From Nyssa sinensis (taxonomy: Eukaryota; Streptophyta; Magnoliopsida; Cornales; Nyssaceae): a DNA stretch of 64,000 bases. Shown here piece after piece: positions 36,801 through 48,400 of this stretch. The DNA is taken from the NCBI GenBank assembly GCA_008638375.1, contig CM018043.1, positions 59,153,510-59,217,509 of the forward strand, in the 5' to 3' direction. A model generated the notes under the pieces. It had not been told where the DNA came from. It was given only the letters and a program-made list of their open reading frames with translations, and ran no database searches. The stretch's first letter is position 1; every line of letters begins with the position of its first letter. A program made the position numbers and the translations under genes.

Positions 36801-39800
36801 TTGGGATTGACAGGTGTCCCACTAATGTCCATAATAAGAGCTAGTTGGGGGAATCTCTTGGTTCTAGAAAGTCCAGAAAGCAAGCTTCACGCATAAGGTG
36901 TGCGAGACTATCTGGAGATCTCGCTACTTTAGCCACCATGCTACAAGAACCAAGGTATCCCGAATGTGAGGGAGCATGGCATGAGAGTTACGACACCATG
37001 TTTGTGCACCGGGCTTGAAGAGCCTCTTGAGACTTGCCCCCAAGTCTTTGGGCATCCCATTTAGGAAGGGTAACTTGGACGCACTTCGTGAGACTTTATA
37101 GAGTTTCATGAGTTGTCATCGTTCATGAGGGGGCCATTAATATGGTTCTCCTCACTCTTGAACATATGATAGCTGGGAGAGCGTTACATTTTCTTCAGAC
37201 CTTTGCGCTCTTGTAAGTCTCATGTCTTTTGGAACCTTCGCGCTACTGCAAGTGGCGATTACTTATCGTTCATGAGGGGGCCATTAATATGGTTCTCCTC
37301 ACTCTTGAACATATGATAGCTGGGAGAGCGTTACATTTTCTTCAGACCTTTGCGCTCTTGTAAGTCTCATGTCTTTTGGAACCTTCGCGCTACTGCAAGT
37401 GGCGATTACTTATCGTTTAGCTTCTTGTGTGGGCCAAGGTGGGCGACTTGCATGTGAGAGAGGAAGTTGAACGGTCATTCCCACGTGAGCCAAGTTGAAC
37501 GACTTCCGCGTGGGAGAGGAAGCTGAATGCTTAGTCCCACGTGAACCAAGTTGAACGACTTTCATGTGGGAGGGTAAGTGGAACAGTCATTTCCATGTGA
37601 GCTAAGTTGAACGGTCTCTACGTGAGAGAGGAAGCTAAATAGTCATTGCTACGTGAGCTAAATTGAACGGCTTTCATGTGGGAGAGGAAGCTGAATGATG
37701 ATTGCCACATGAGCTAAGTTGAATGACTTCCATGTGGGCTAAGTTGAACGGCTTCCATGTGGGAGAGGAAGCTGAACGCTTAGTCCCATGTGAACCAAGT
37801 TGAACGACTTTCATGTGGGAGAGTAAGTTGAACGGTCATTTCTATGTGACCTAAGTTGAATGGTCTCCACTTGGGAGAGGAAGCTGAGCAGTAATTGCCA
37901 TGTGGGCTAAGTTGAACGGTGATTGCCACGTAAGCTAATTCGAACGACTTCCATGTGGGAGAGGAAGTTGATGTGGGACCTAATACCCACAAGTACAAAT
38001 GGAGAGGAAACGAACGATATATTGGCACCTCATGCTGCCTTCAAATATGGCAATTGTAGTTACTTGCTTCATTGTGACACATCATGGGTAGAGCTAGTAA
38101 ATTTTCAACAAAAAAAGTAATGACAGTAATACATTTTTTTTTTGAAAAGAAAAAAACTAAACTATAATGATTTGAGTTTAGGGATTTCTTTTACTTGATG
38201 GGTTGATGCTAGTTGAAGAAAGATAACTACCACAAAGACGGAAACTCCCATTCCCCCCCCCCCCAATTTGGAATTAGGAATTGGAATGGTAGCTTGAAAC
38301 AAAACAAACTCTCAACTTGGTTCTATGCTTTTTAAGAATTTTCATTATTTTTTGAAAATTAGAAATTGACCCGCCATTAATTTCACAAACATTAGAGAAG
38401 TCAATTATTGTAAAACTAAAACATTTTGACCCAAGTTACCAACCCCTCAATGTTCACCAACATAGGAGGGGTCGATAATGCAAAATTATTATTATTATTT
38501 TTTTTGAAATTTCAAAAAAAAAAAATTTCTTTTCCCTAAATTTCACTGGTGTCAACTGACCCTACTCAACCATATGCATCTCTACCCGACACTATTTCTA
38601 CCCTAATTTTTCATGTCATGCAAATTTGTAGGTTAACGAAACTGCCTCAATTACTATTGTAGTTTTTTTTCAGATGGCCCAATTAGCCTCCAGCATATAG
38701 ACTTGTACAAGTAACTTTTCCTTCTCAGCAATGTCTGCCCAGAGTGCTGACAATATATTTAATATGGAGTGAACATTTGTGGAATGCTTATGTATCTCGC
38801 TGGTGGTGTTGCCTGTTTTAAGATTCATATGACCTGTTAAATGTGCACTTGAAATTTATATGGTTTAAATGAGTGGAAAGGATACTTTTCATCACTGCGG
38901 AGGATTTCCATCTTTCAGGATCAGTGTTTATCTGATAGATTTTAGCTTAGGCATTTAAAATCTGATATTCGAATGTTTACTATCATAGTTTAGGTATTTT
39001 GCTTAAAGAAGGCCAACAATGTAGGTGTGAATGCATTGTGCACATACTACATAGTTATAGACAGACTTCATCTGATTCTTAATTCTGTTGGGAGTTGTCT
39101 AGTAACAGATGCATCTACTCACTGACTCTTAATGATGTCAGGACACAACTAGATTGTCAAAGGATCTTACTTTCCTCCATATATAAGGTGTAATGCTGTA
39201 TATATCTGACATAGTGTGTTATGACTACATATTTCATTTTAAAATACCCACATTTTAGGGACAGATTAAGAAAGTATTATAGAATAACATCTAGTGAACT
39301 AGTCAAATACCACTATCCTTTCCTTTCATACATGCTCAGTCATTCATCATCAATGTATTGGATGTCCATACCAAGTCCATGAACTTCCATCAGACTCACT
39401 TGTGTATTCCGTGTGAAATGCTATGGCTGTTTTTAAGCAGTCTTCACTACTTTTTCATAGTATTGGAATATATCCAATTTGCTTTAGATCAATGTTACCT
39501 AGAACATGGATCGTTATGGTACGGGAAATGGAAATGTAGATCGTAACTTGTTATAAAACATGGTATGTTAGGGGTAGGTTTATTTGGAACATGATATGTT
39601 TTTTGAGTCTATTTGTAATAAGATTGGTATGTATATATATACACCAAAATGATTTCAACGAATCCAAACCATTATAAAATGAAATCCCAATGATATGTGT
39701 GTATTTTGTATGATATTTTTTGGACTTTTGATATTTTAGATCGGAACGCTAAATCTTGCGTTCCAAATTGTTAACGATTCATGTTTTGGATTGTGAGATC

Positions 39801-40194
39801 CCAATTCGCAATTCGCTAGGGGAGGAGCGAATTGTGGATAACCATGCTTTAGATGCTAGGCCGCACAACGAAAGGGCTTTAAATCATATGATAAATATTG
39901 TTGGCCTTGTTTATGTAGTTCATTTTCTTTTGCAGGTATTCTTGCCTGCTTGGATGGATATATGAATATTGCAATGGAGCAAACAGAAGAATATGTCAAT
40001 GGGCAGCTGAAAAATAAATATGGCGATGCTTTCATTCGAGGAAACAATGGTAATTAGCAAGTAGAGGATTATCTTCTTCATTGATATTTTACTGTTATCA
40101 TTGAATTGAAAATGACAGTGACAAGGAGTTTAACTCTCTTGATGCAGTGCTCTACATCAGTACATCCAAGAGGACACTGGCGGAAGGAGCTTAG
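33818..40194 (+). CDS. LSM6: U6 snRNA-associated Sm-like protein LSM6 (91 aa, three coding exons)
   Basis: LSM6 is a subunit of two seven-membered rings. LSM2-8 binds the U6 snRNA 3' end in the nucleus for splicing; LSM1-7 promotes mRNA decapping in the cytoplasm. Coding exons are 33818-33932, 39936-40049 and 40148-40194 (stop TAG). Junctions are CGAG|GTCACT, TGCAG|GTATTC, AATG|GTAATT and GATGCAG|TGCTC, all GT-AG. The total is 276 coding bases, giving 91 residues, the usual plant length. The Sm1 part contains GRPVVVKLNSGVDYRG then LACLDGYMNIAMEQTEEY; Sm2 contains YGDAFIRGNNVLYIS, with the RGN RNA-contact motif. The start ATG (33818) begins MSGAGEKG and fits the family N terminus. Intron 1 is 6.0 kb and repeat-filled; intron 2 is 98 bp. 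No break is seen. Confidence 0.95.
33933..35228. other. LSM6 intron 1, proximal part, no gene seen
   Basis: AT-rich intronic sequence. A run of C (34668-34677) and A-rich simple sequence (34490-34525) stand out. No reading frame is supported. Confidence 0.6.
35229..35772. mobile_element. MITE-like element, family A copy 2, in LSM6 intron 1
   Basis: It begins ACTCTCTTATAATTAATA and its complement begins ACTCTTATAATGTCTATAA, the same end type as the element at 31721-32216. AT-rich interior, no reading frame. Edges are approximate to a few bases. Confidence 0.45.
35912..36022. repeat. Second copy of the GACACG dispersed repeat
   Basis: It has GGACACGGGACATGG, GACATGACACG, GAGTAGGACACG and AGTGTCTATGCTTCAT in the same order as the block at 4441-4960, but lacks the long AT-rich middle. 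It is probably a deletion derivative of the same family. Confidence 0.5.
36058..36218. repeat. Tandem duplication with unit about 114 bp
   Basis: AAAGCTGCAATCAACATCTT (36060) and AAAGTTGCAATCAACATCTT (36174) start two related segments that continue GTGCA…TCACT-TGATT. Intronic, non-coding. Confidence 0.65.
36400..37119. other. GC-richer, LTR-like block in LSM6 intron 1
   Basis: This block is less AT-rich than its surroundings and includes GAGAGGTATTTATAGTGG (36745), TCAATCACGTGCC and many short inverted words. Together with the two repeat arrays to its right (to about 37980) it looks like a non-coding retroelement or LTR. No PBS, polypurine tract or target duplication was identified, so the identity is open. 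Confidence 0.35.
37120..37413. repeat. Apparently perfect 147-bp tandem duplication
   Basis: Copy 1 (37120-37266) and copy 2 (37267-37413) both start CGTTCATGAGGGGGCC and end GGCGATTACTTAT. I saw no difference between them on reading base by base. The identity implies a very recent duplication or an assembly artefact. Confidence 0.9.
37425..37980. repeat. Minisatellite, unit about 58 bp, about nine copies, G-box rich
   Basis: Units alternate AAGTTGAACGACTTCCATG-TGGGAGAGGAAGCTGAA and CGGTCATT-CCACGTGAGCC type halves. Copies differ by substitutions and short deletions. CACGTG or CATGTG words occur in nearly every half unit. Intronic to LSM6. Confidence 0.85.
38116..39935. other. LSM6 intron 1, distal part, no gene seen
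   Basis: It contains a C run (38257-38268), ATT repeats near 38487 and AT-rich text. At 39505-39790 words like GATCG-TATGGTACGGG and CTTGCGTTCCAA have an inverted-repeat look typical of small DNA elements, but edges were not found. Confidence 0.5.
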
Positions 40195-41848
40195 CATATA
40201 GATGCTTATAAGAAGCTCATATTACCTTTAATCTTATTTCTTATGACTTGGGCTTTGTGTAGATTATGTTGATTCTGGAAATGACAATGAGATGGAATTA
40301 TTCCAATCAGAAAAGATTAGAAAGCTTTATTTTGTTTATTGGTTGTGTTTTAAAGCAAACAAATGAACTTCACCACTTGTATTTCTATTGTATGTTTGTT
40401 TGGTAATCAGATCAGATTTATGGCAAAAGAGATGAGCATGGTTGGTAAATGGATTTGGAGTTTCAGTACCTTGGATGCAAGCGCACTGGTATATCAGGCA
40501 ACCTGTGGTTAACAACTGGGACAGGAGAGATCAGCCCAGAAAGAGGTTTTAAAAAATGAATTCATTATCTACCCTTATTTTGCCTTGGATTTTCATCATG
40601 GTGGTGCTGTCTGGCAGGGCCAGCAAATATGGTTTTTTCTGTCATTAAGTATTTGTGTTGTGTTTTGACAGCATGGAATTGAACTAGCTCGTCTTTTCTT
40701 TCAATTAATTTTGATTTCAAGATCCCAATTCTACACTACAGTGCTAAACAGTGTTAGCAATTGCATGCTGTGGTAAACACAGTTCATGAATGTCCAAGGT
40801 TCCCCAGTAGTGTTACTCCAAAGAGATTGAGAAAAGCAGTATGGAGTTCCAACCTTTAAAACCAATCTCCTACCAGCATGTAAAATATCAAGCAGGGTAC
40901 TTGCATTTTTAGTCCCCCAATTTACTCTCTCTTTTTTTTTGTGTGGCTGACCAATGGGAAATGATAGGCATAGGCTACACAAACGGGGTAACCCTACTAT
41001 CCATAAATCCCCAGCCCTACGACGACAGCATTCAGTTCAGCCTATGATAAGATTCTACCAACTATTTGCATCCTCTACAAATTCATTTGTCTGGAGCCTA
41101 TTAAGAATTAGAGCGGTTTCCAAGAAGGTTTAAAAAATATTCAAACCCAAAATGTTTTTAAAGCATTTAAAAAAGTCATGAACATATAAAAAACAAAAGC
41201 GTCTTTAAATATAAAAGTGCTTTTAGTAAAAACACCTTTAAATAAAAAGATACTCTTATTGAAAACATTTTTAATTAAAAGTGCTCTTTTAAAAGTACTT
41301 CTAATTAAAAATGTTCTTTCTGAAAGTACTCTTTAACTTAAAAATATTATAAAGAATTTGAACTTGTGAGTGTCTTAACATTTTAAAAATGCCTTTAACA
41401 AGTGCACCTTTTAAACATCATGGGTGTTCTAATTATTTTCAAAACATCTTAGATTTGCCAATTACTTTTTAAAACATCATAAATCTTAAAATAACTCTTT
41501 AAGAATTAAGTCGCTATGTAAAAAAATGTCAAACTAATGAAACGCAAAAGAATGATTCATTAGTCCCAGATACAATCAACAAGTGACAGACATATAAACA
41601 AAAGATGTCTATGAGACAGTACATTTTTTTTTTTTTGTGTCAAACATTCATTGATCCGAATGCATTGCATCTAACCAATAAATAATTTTTTACCAATACA
41701 ATCAATAAAGACTAATCCAAGTCTAACTACAAATGAATTTTCTATATTGACTAGTCTTTTAACAAATCTAGGCACGAAGATTCGAGACCCTCAATCATTC
41801 CTACATAACTTGATTATACATGCCATGTGAGTGTTCCTCTCCTCAATG
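40195..41848. other. LSM6 3' UTR and intergenic sequence
   Basis: The LSM6 3' UTR probably occupies the first few hundred bases. The remainder is non-coding. From about 41150 to 41480 a degenerate unit of roughly 28 bp (AAAAGTGCTTTTA / AAAGTACTTCTAATTAAAAA) is repeated about ten times. No gene is supported. Confidence 0.6.
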
Positions 41849-41862
41849 ACCAGGGTTCCTTT

Positions 41863-42016
41863 TTTCTTTTATTTTTTAATAAGAATACCCCACGCAGCCG
41901 CAAAACAAGACTCACATCTTGCTGTGAGTGGCTTCAGATGGGATTATGCTCAACTAAATAGTACTTGTAAGACTAACCTCCACCCTTTCTGCCACTCAGC
42001 CACATCTCGGGGTTAA
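41863..42016 (-). mobile_element. tRNA-derived SINE (154 bp) with 14-bp TSD
   Basis: Read on the minus strand, the 5' end has a strong RNA polymerase III box A (GATGTGGCTGAGTGGC, about 42007-41992). A weak box B-like segment follows, and the element ends in an A-rich tail (TATTAAAAAATAAAAG). The flanks ACCAGGGTTCCTTT (41849-41862) and ACCAGTGTTCCTTT (42017-42030) form a 14-bp target duplication with one mismatch, as expected for target-primed insertion. Confidence 0.7.
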
Positions 42017-42607
42017 ACCAGTGTTCCTTTAATATAATAGAATAGATTAGATAGGTAATTTAACCGTGTTCAAACCTAATGAAGCATAGGAGGCATCCCA
42101 GATTGCCAGACACATGAAATGCAGAAGGAATTTGTTTATTGCTCACCTCTGTAACAGGACTCAATTTAGTACCCTTTTTCCCCTGACCATTTGTGAAGAG
42201 TAGCTATCTTAGAAGCGTCTACAGCCTGTCTTTCACATAGGTACAGCAGTGTCAGTACAGATCTCATTGCTACAATTCAGCATCACCAACAACGGTTTTT
42301 TTTTTTTTCTTTTTTTTGTGGAAATTGAGAACTTGTGCCATATCATTACAGGCCCTTTGGATGCTAGCTTGCCATTCAAAATCCAGAAAGACATTAAATA
42401 ACTGAAACCAGTTAGCCTCTTTCCATTACTAATGGCTCCGGAAAAATATATAATTTGAGCATAAAAAATACAATGCTCTCCATGTGTGTAACCACAAGAC
42501 ACAGTCTGTTTCTCATTTATTATCTGTTACAGTTTTTACATTTTTATAACTAAGCCAGCTAAATATTCGCTGAATGCTTTTTATGAACAATAAAAGCATA
42601 AGTAAGG

Positions 42608-45600
42608 TCATAAAAAACCTGACCGCCGAGATGAGAATGGCCCCAGCCAATTCTTTGCCACCAACACTTTACTAACCAACAGTTTCCACTTTGCCTCATC
42701 TTTCTTGCTCTGCTGCTGCATTTTCTCCTTAAAATGCCTAAAACCAGGAGAGGAAAATATCACATTACCACCACTACCATCAAACTCACCACATTCTATA
42801 TCTCACCAAATATTTTCAATCAATACTTCATAGGGCAAGAGTCCACCTTCCCAGTATTATATTAACAAATGAATCTTATACTTAAAGGAGCAGGGTGCCA
42901 TAAAACAACCCACCCACCCTTTTTTTTCTTCTTCATCCTTCTCTCCAAAAAGAATGAAAGAAAGATTAAAAGATATAAAAAGAAAGTATTAAGATTCACC
43001 ATTAAAGGATACAGACCTAAGACAATCTTGAAATTGTAGAAGATCAATGAAATAATAGTATAAAAGTACCACTGGTCTTGAAAATCAGTTAATATCAGAA
43101 TTACCTTATAAAAGCATAAAACTAAAGTGAATCATATATGCATTGAGTTCTTTCCTTCAGTTCTCCGAAAAAACCAGTCTTTTATAATATAATTCTGAAT
43201 GTTTCTATTAAAAAAAATATATAGATACAATTCATACTCAAATAAATCAGAAATTTTCAATTCTAAATCATTGAAAATGAAATTCTTACCCTAGGTTAGA
43301 AATTTCTCCTTGCAAATTTCCTAATCATTAATAAATTCCTGAAATGCAAGTGTACCATTTTTGGAATCATGCGGTCTAGAATGCAGAAGGATAGAGTACT
43401 AGTTTTTTTTCTACTAGCTATTCTTGAGACCCAATCTGAATCAACCAGTAGAAACATGGAGCCCCAAACAAACTGGTTTAACTCATAATGTGGATCATTT
43501 CACAAACCTAGCAAAACTTGAGTAAACTGGACTACATGGTTTGAAGTGGACTGTGATATTAGTATAACTAGCTGTCACAGCAGCCTTACTTAGAAGGTGC
43601 AAGCTAGCTCAGCTGATGAAGTCCTAGGATTGAATCCACTGCAATCAAATGACAATTTGTCTTGTCCAATAACTTTGGCTTTATTTGCTCAGGACTACAA
43701 CTCTAGTCTGTCTCCAGTCTACCCCTTCCAGCACTCTGCATTGGCAGGACCAACTCTGGGTAATGGGTTTTTTATTTAATGACTGCATGTGTGCAAGTGG
43801 AATACCTTTTTCCATATAGTAATCCATACTTTATACATGCAAGCATATACCTACCTGTATGCATGTAAATTGTTTGCTTAAATTTTTTTTTTTTTTTCTG
43901 TTTTGTTTTCATTTATGCCAGTTTGTAGACTATTTTTTTCCCATGAAAGTGAAGCACTGAACAGTTAATGTAAGTTTTAAGCTTACCTACAAAGAGGAAC
44001 CTTGCAATAATCAGGCTCATTGCACATGCGAGAATGCAGTTCAAGAAGCTGCCACATGCGCTTGCAGTGCGTACATCCGCCAGGAACCCGGGTCTTACAA
44101 CTGGAGAAATGACGGACTAGAGTCTCAAGGCCCTTGCAAGCTGGGAAACTGCAAGCTACCTGGCTTCCTTTCAGCATTTTGTCACGAGGCCCAATTGTCC
44201 TACACCCATCCTTGCATATGTGAAGCAGAGCTTCCATTGCCTCATGCAGTTGCATATACACTTTCTTCTCTTCAATTTTCTTCAGCCTCTCTTCTTTTCT
44301 CTGGAATGAAGAAATGAAATTAATTATCCCAGTTTCTGAGATCGAACTAAAGAAAATAGCAATTACTTAATCCATTGAGTGCAAAAGATTAAATCGAGTG
44401 AGACCGGGATACCTTTTCAGCATGCATTCAACTATATCAATTTTTTTTAAAAAAATTCGTGAATAACAGCAGTTATTGTACTGGTTAGTCCTGAAAAATT
44501 GTGCACCTAAAACTCAATTTAACTAGCAAAGAAGAAAGCTAACAGGTCCAAAGAAAAGTAGATACATCAGAGGTCACCTTAGATTCCAGAATTAATACAG
44601 GAATAAAAATATTAGGAAGAAGTAAAATTCATGAAAAATGCATACAAAGAAGTGGGAAAATTGAAATGTTCCTAATATCTAAATTACTTAGTATTTGTAG
44701 AGAGTTCCAATATTAACCACAAAATTCCTGAAAAATAAGGTTACATTTTCATGAGGAAAAGATAGTTTCTCATTTAATACCCTAAAAAGACGGATGAATT
44801 CTCCCAATGGGACCAAACATTCCATGATGGGATGGATATCTTGTGTCAATACCTAGCACTTGGCAATCATAGATATATCCACCAGACACCTCATGAAAGG
44901 GTTCTCCGAAAGGTTGAAGTAATAGGTTCTTAGGACCAATTAGTAGATGATCCACACAGAAACCTACCAAAAAATTCACTTGGTTCTGCAATGTTTGACT
45001 CAGTCTGCACCCAGCCATCTCCAAAGACTCAACACAACTTGGGCAAGGCATTCAAGCTGTAATTACACAAGAAATAAAATTTAACTCCTACCAAAGAGCA
45101 CTGACTTACAGAATCTGCTTCAACAACTGACTCTAAAAGCTCCTGTTCAAGTGCAGGATTAGCACGCTTCATTGCTTTCCATCCTTCGGTGGCAGATATA
45201 GTTTTAAAGTCTCTCACAACCATACAAACACAAATCAAGGAGAGCCGTGGTGCATCACAATTCCTTGCTAACTGAAGCACATCTATAACATTTTCCAGTG
45301 TCAGCCAACCGTGCTCCAAAAGATGTACACAAATTCTTTTAAGTGATGGAATTGAGTAGGAGTGTGACAAAACCAACAAATGGAGAACAAACTTCTTCAT
45401 CTCTTCCTCTTCATAACTGAATTAGGATATCAAAGGAAAATGAGTTTAAGAATCTTATATAGAAAAATCGAAAACACGATGTACACAAGACTACAAGTCC
45501 ACAAGAGTATTATACAGAACTGTTCTTTAAACTTAGCCCAAATTTATATAGAACTTAAAGTGAAAAAAAAAGTTATATACACCATCTTATGTCAGTTGAA

Positions 45601-47286
45601 AGCATAAGGATCTAGACATGTCATACATGTCACAAACGTGCAATGAGAAATGTGATAAAAAAGGGAACAATGTCATACCTACAAGGATGACCACTCTGGG
45701 GGGCCAATATTTTTTTTTTTCCTTGACAAGTTGTTTTGATGGGCCAATATTAGGGCAATTCTAGCACAACCCAAAAGAAAGTGAAGTTGTCTACCAGAGT
45801 TCTGATGGATGCATCAATTTTAAAAGATGACTGACATACAAACCCAAAATGTTGAGGGTCAGACTCGATAGAATTACTCTAGAGGTATACCATCTCATTT
45901 CAGCTTTTAAACCATGTACAATTTATCAGCCAGAAATGTTTTTGGGTATTAGTCCCCACATTTCCTAACACTCAGGAATTAAATTACTCACCAATTAAAG
46001 TTATAGAGACAGAGCATTAATATATATCATAGTCCTTGCGTAGCAAAAGTGGTTTGTCATTCACTAGATTGGAAATATTTAATTTTAAAACAGCCAATAT
46101 TTCCAGGACCGGTCAAGGGCTCCAAACACTATGATATGCTAGGGTGACCCAACGGACCACATGTAAGCCATACGGTACACGGGTGGGACAAATTTGAAAG
46201 ACATAAATAGGATCAATATGTCCTCCATAAGATTAACGAATCAACAGGCTTTTGTGACTGCTTATCATATTAAATTAATAACAAAGGAAACAAATGGATG
46301 TCAAAATAATATTTAGATTTAGCACTGAGACCATACCAAACTAACTGAAGAATTTGAGAGGGACGAATATATGAAACGTGTCAGTCTCCAACATACCAGG
46401 ATGAGTAAAGATAGCGTACAAATGCACAGACAGCTTCATAAGGCACCCCAGGAATCTTGATATATTTGATACCATTCTTAACTTTTGATTGCTGCAGAAA
46501 ATTCCCCAGTACTGGTGATGCAACACTCTGCACAAACAAAAATATTAGCTGATAAGTCTTTTTTTTTGCAGATAAGTAAGTAGCTGATAAGTCTTTTGCA
46601 CCCCGCAAAAAAAAAAAAAATCATCAATCTATATATCTAAGGGAAAATAACTTCCCAACTAATTCCATACTTTAATGGAACTTTCATAGGATTGAATATA
46701 GAATTGTAACAATCCTTTTTGCCCTTATTAATAACACAAAATTCAAAATAAAACATCACACCCTAGAAAAATCTATCAAGCTTCAGTTTATATCTTCTTG
46801 ATATTTAACAAAACTCTTAAAAAAATTACAATTTGAAAGAATGCACAGAGTGTAATCATTTTAATCAGAAATATATAAGCCCTTCAAGCAGAGATCCAAC
46901 TGGAAAAATATTAGAAGGTGTAAAGAAAAATTCGATTTACTCACCAGGATAATGGAATGAGCTGGAATAATTGCCTTCTCCTCCGTAATAATATAGACAT
47001 CTGCTCCATATCCTTCTTTAAAGAGCTTGTCCCATGTATCTTTAGTTTCCATTGGGACACAACAACACTCTGCAAGCATTCTGGGATAATTGGTTCTTGA
47101 ATAGATTTTAGCAGGGAGTGGAGGTGGTTTTGGAATATTACAGTTATGACTGACAGAAGTGGTGGGAACTTCCAGGAAAGATATACTATCTGCCAAATTC
47201 CCTTCCTCCATGCGTATGTTGAAAGAACAATCAAAGGATTCAACAGATGAGGATGGCCAAGGGGAATCAAGATCTTGAGAAGCCAT
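42608..47286 (-). CDS. BTB/POZ and TAZ domain protein (BT family), 407 aa, five exons
   Basis: BT proteins are plant-specific scaffolds: the BTB domain docks onto CUL3 ubiquitin ligases, and the TAZ zinc domain binds transcription factors and bromodomain proteins in the nucleus. Exons (minus): 47286-46945, 46527-46397, 45416-45110, 44300-43987 and 42737-42608, together 1224 bases. All junctions are GT-AG and in phase. The BTB domain begins around residue 90 ([15 protein letters not shown]) and continues with [13 protein letters not shown] and [17 protein letters not shown]-like helical region follows ([15 protein letters not shown]). The TAZ domain has zinc ligands in [37 protein letters not shown] and CKVPLC. 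The C terminus is a basic helix ([19 protein letters not shown]). The start is the ATG of MASQDLDSP. It may be BT4-like, but paralogue assignment needs a tree. Confidence 0.94.
43604..43790 (+). mobile_element. Possible SINE in the fourth intron of the BT gene
   Basis: A box A-like TAGCTCAGCTGATG (43605) and a box B-like GGATTGAATCC (43629) are followed by a non-coding body and a T-rich stretch. GTGCAAG occurs on both flanks (43597-43603 and 43791-43797). The two boxes are closer than usual and the duplication is short, so this may be a deleted copy or chance. Confidence 0.35.
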
Positions 47287-47289
47287 CAA

Positions 47290-47890
47290 CTACCACAGTT
47301 TATGCAAAATCAAGACTAAGATTTCGGGAAAATCTGTGTACAAAAATAAATTAAAATTATAAAACTGTAAGCATAACTGCTAAAGAAATGATTAATTTTA
47401 AAAAATCGGATCAATCATCGCCAAAAAATCATTTTGAAAGCAGTTATGCAGTACAGGTCGATAGAAAGGGGAAAAAAAAAACTTCAAACACTTGGAAAAA
47501 AAAAAAAAAAGCACATCGAACATGCATCGATTGAGTGCACTTCTTTTATTTCTCAGAACTATATCAATCTCTCCCTTTGAATATTTCTACAATGAAATAG
47601 ACACCAGACCAAATTGAGTAGAGAAACAAGAAAATCCAATCAAATGCACCGAATTGAAAGTTACCTCGATGACACCGATTGATATATATATAGACACTGA
47701 TTTAACAGAACTCCATGGATTTATTTGAGAAAATCGCAAATCAGATATATAGAGATTATTTTCCCCCACAAGGCAGAGACGAGTGCGAGAGAGAGAGAGG
47801 GAAGGAGAAGCAGACGTGTGCGTCAAAGAAGAGGGAAAATGAGAGGCACGAGCCTGCCCAGTATCGGGATGGACGAAAAAGAAAGAGCCG
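47290..47890 (-). promoter_or_regulatory. 5' UTR/promoter region of the BT gene
   Basis: Upstream of the BT start, the minus strand carries pyrimidine-rich CTCTCTCTCTCT (47790-47800 region) and TATATATA words (47685-47695, 47745-47755). CT-rich tracts just upstream of plant transcription starts are common. The exact start and any 5' UTR intron cannot be fixed from sequence. Confidence 0.4.
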
Positions 47891-48203
47891 GACTAACCTT
47901 GTAATTTTAATATTATTATTATTTATTTATTTATTATTGCAATGACAGGTATATTCATATGTGATGACACCTGTCCGTAAGTCAACAAAAAAAAGCCACA
48001 ATATTATTTAATTAAGATTATTATAATATTAAATACTGACCCCCCCTGGATTCACTTTTTCTTTCAACTCCCACTTTGCAACAATTTTTAGCTAATGTAA
48101 TATTAACGCATCTAGAACGTTCATATAGTTAATTTTATGGAATTTAACAAATTTTATTTATTTTTCATTTATATGTGTTACTTGTTTTTTTAATTTTTCC
48201 CCC
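47891..48203. other. AT-rich intergenic spacer
   Basis: ATT/TTTA runs (47907-47937) with no reading frame supported. Confidence 0.6.
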
Positions 48204-48301
48204 CTCTCTCTCTCTCTCTCTCTCTCATCCCCAGCTGCCCGCCCATCCCCCATTCTTTCTTTCTTCTTTTCTTCACAATCTCCTTTTTTTTTTTTTTTAA
48301 T

Positions 48302-48332
<31 letters not shown>

Positions 48333-48400
48333 ATCTCCAGCCGCCCATCCCTTACCTTTTTTCTCTCACTCTCGTCACCAACACGAAAATCGACAATGGA
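48204..48400. repeat. CT microsatellite in an imperfect tandem duplication of about 105 bp
   Basis: CT runs at 48204-48226 and 48310-48334 are each followed by CATC-CCAGC-GCCC…CATCCC text and a T/C-rich tail. The whole segment therefore looks duplicated with divergence. Reading frames here are Glu/Arg/Lys runs coded by the simple repeat. Confidence 0.7.

Noticed and set aside
43604..43640. tRNA gene suggested by box A- and box B-like words
   Set aside because: The boxes are too close together and no cloverleaf arms can be drawn; treated as a possible SINE.
44782..45051. 89-codon minus-strand frame between BT exons 3 and 4
   Set aside because: The flanking exons join in phase 0 without it and the BT family has no such segment; it lies within the intron.
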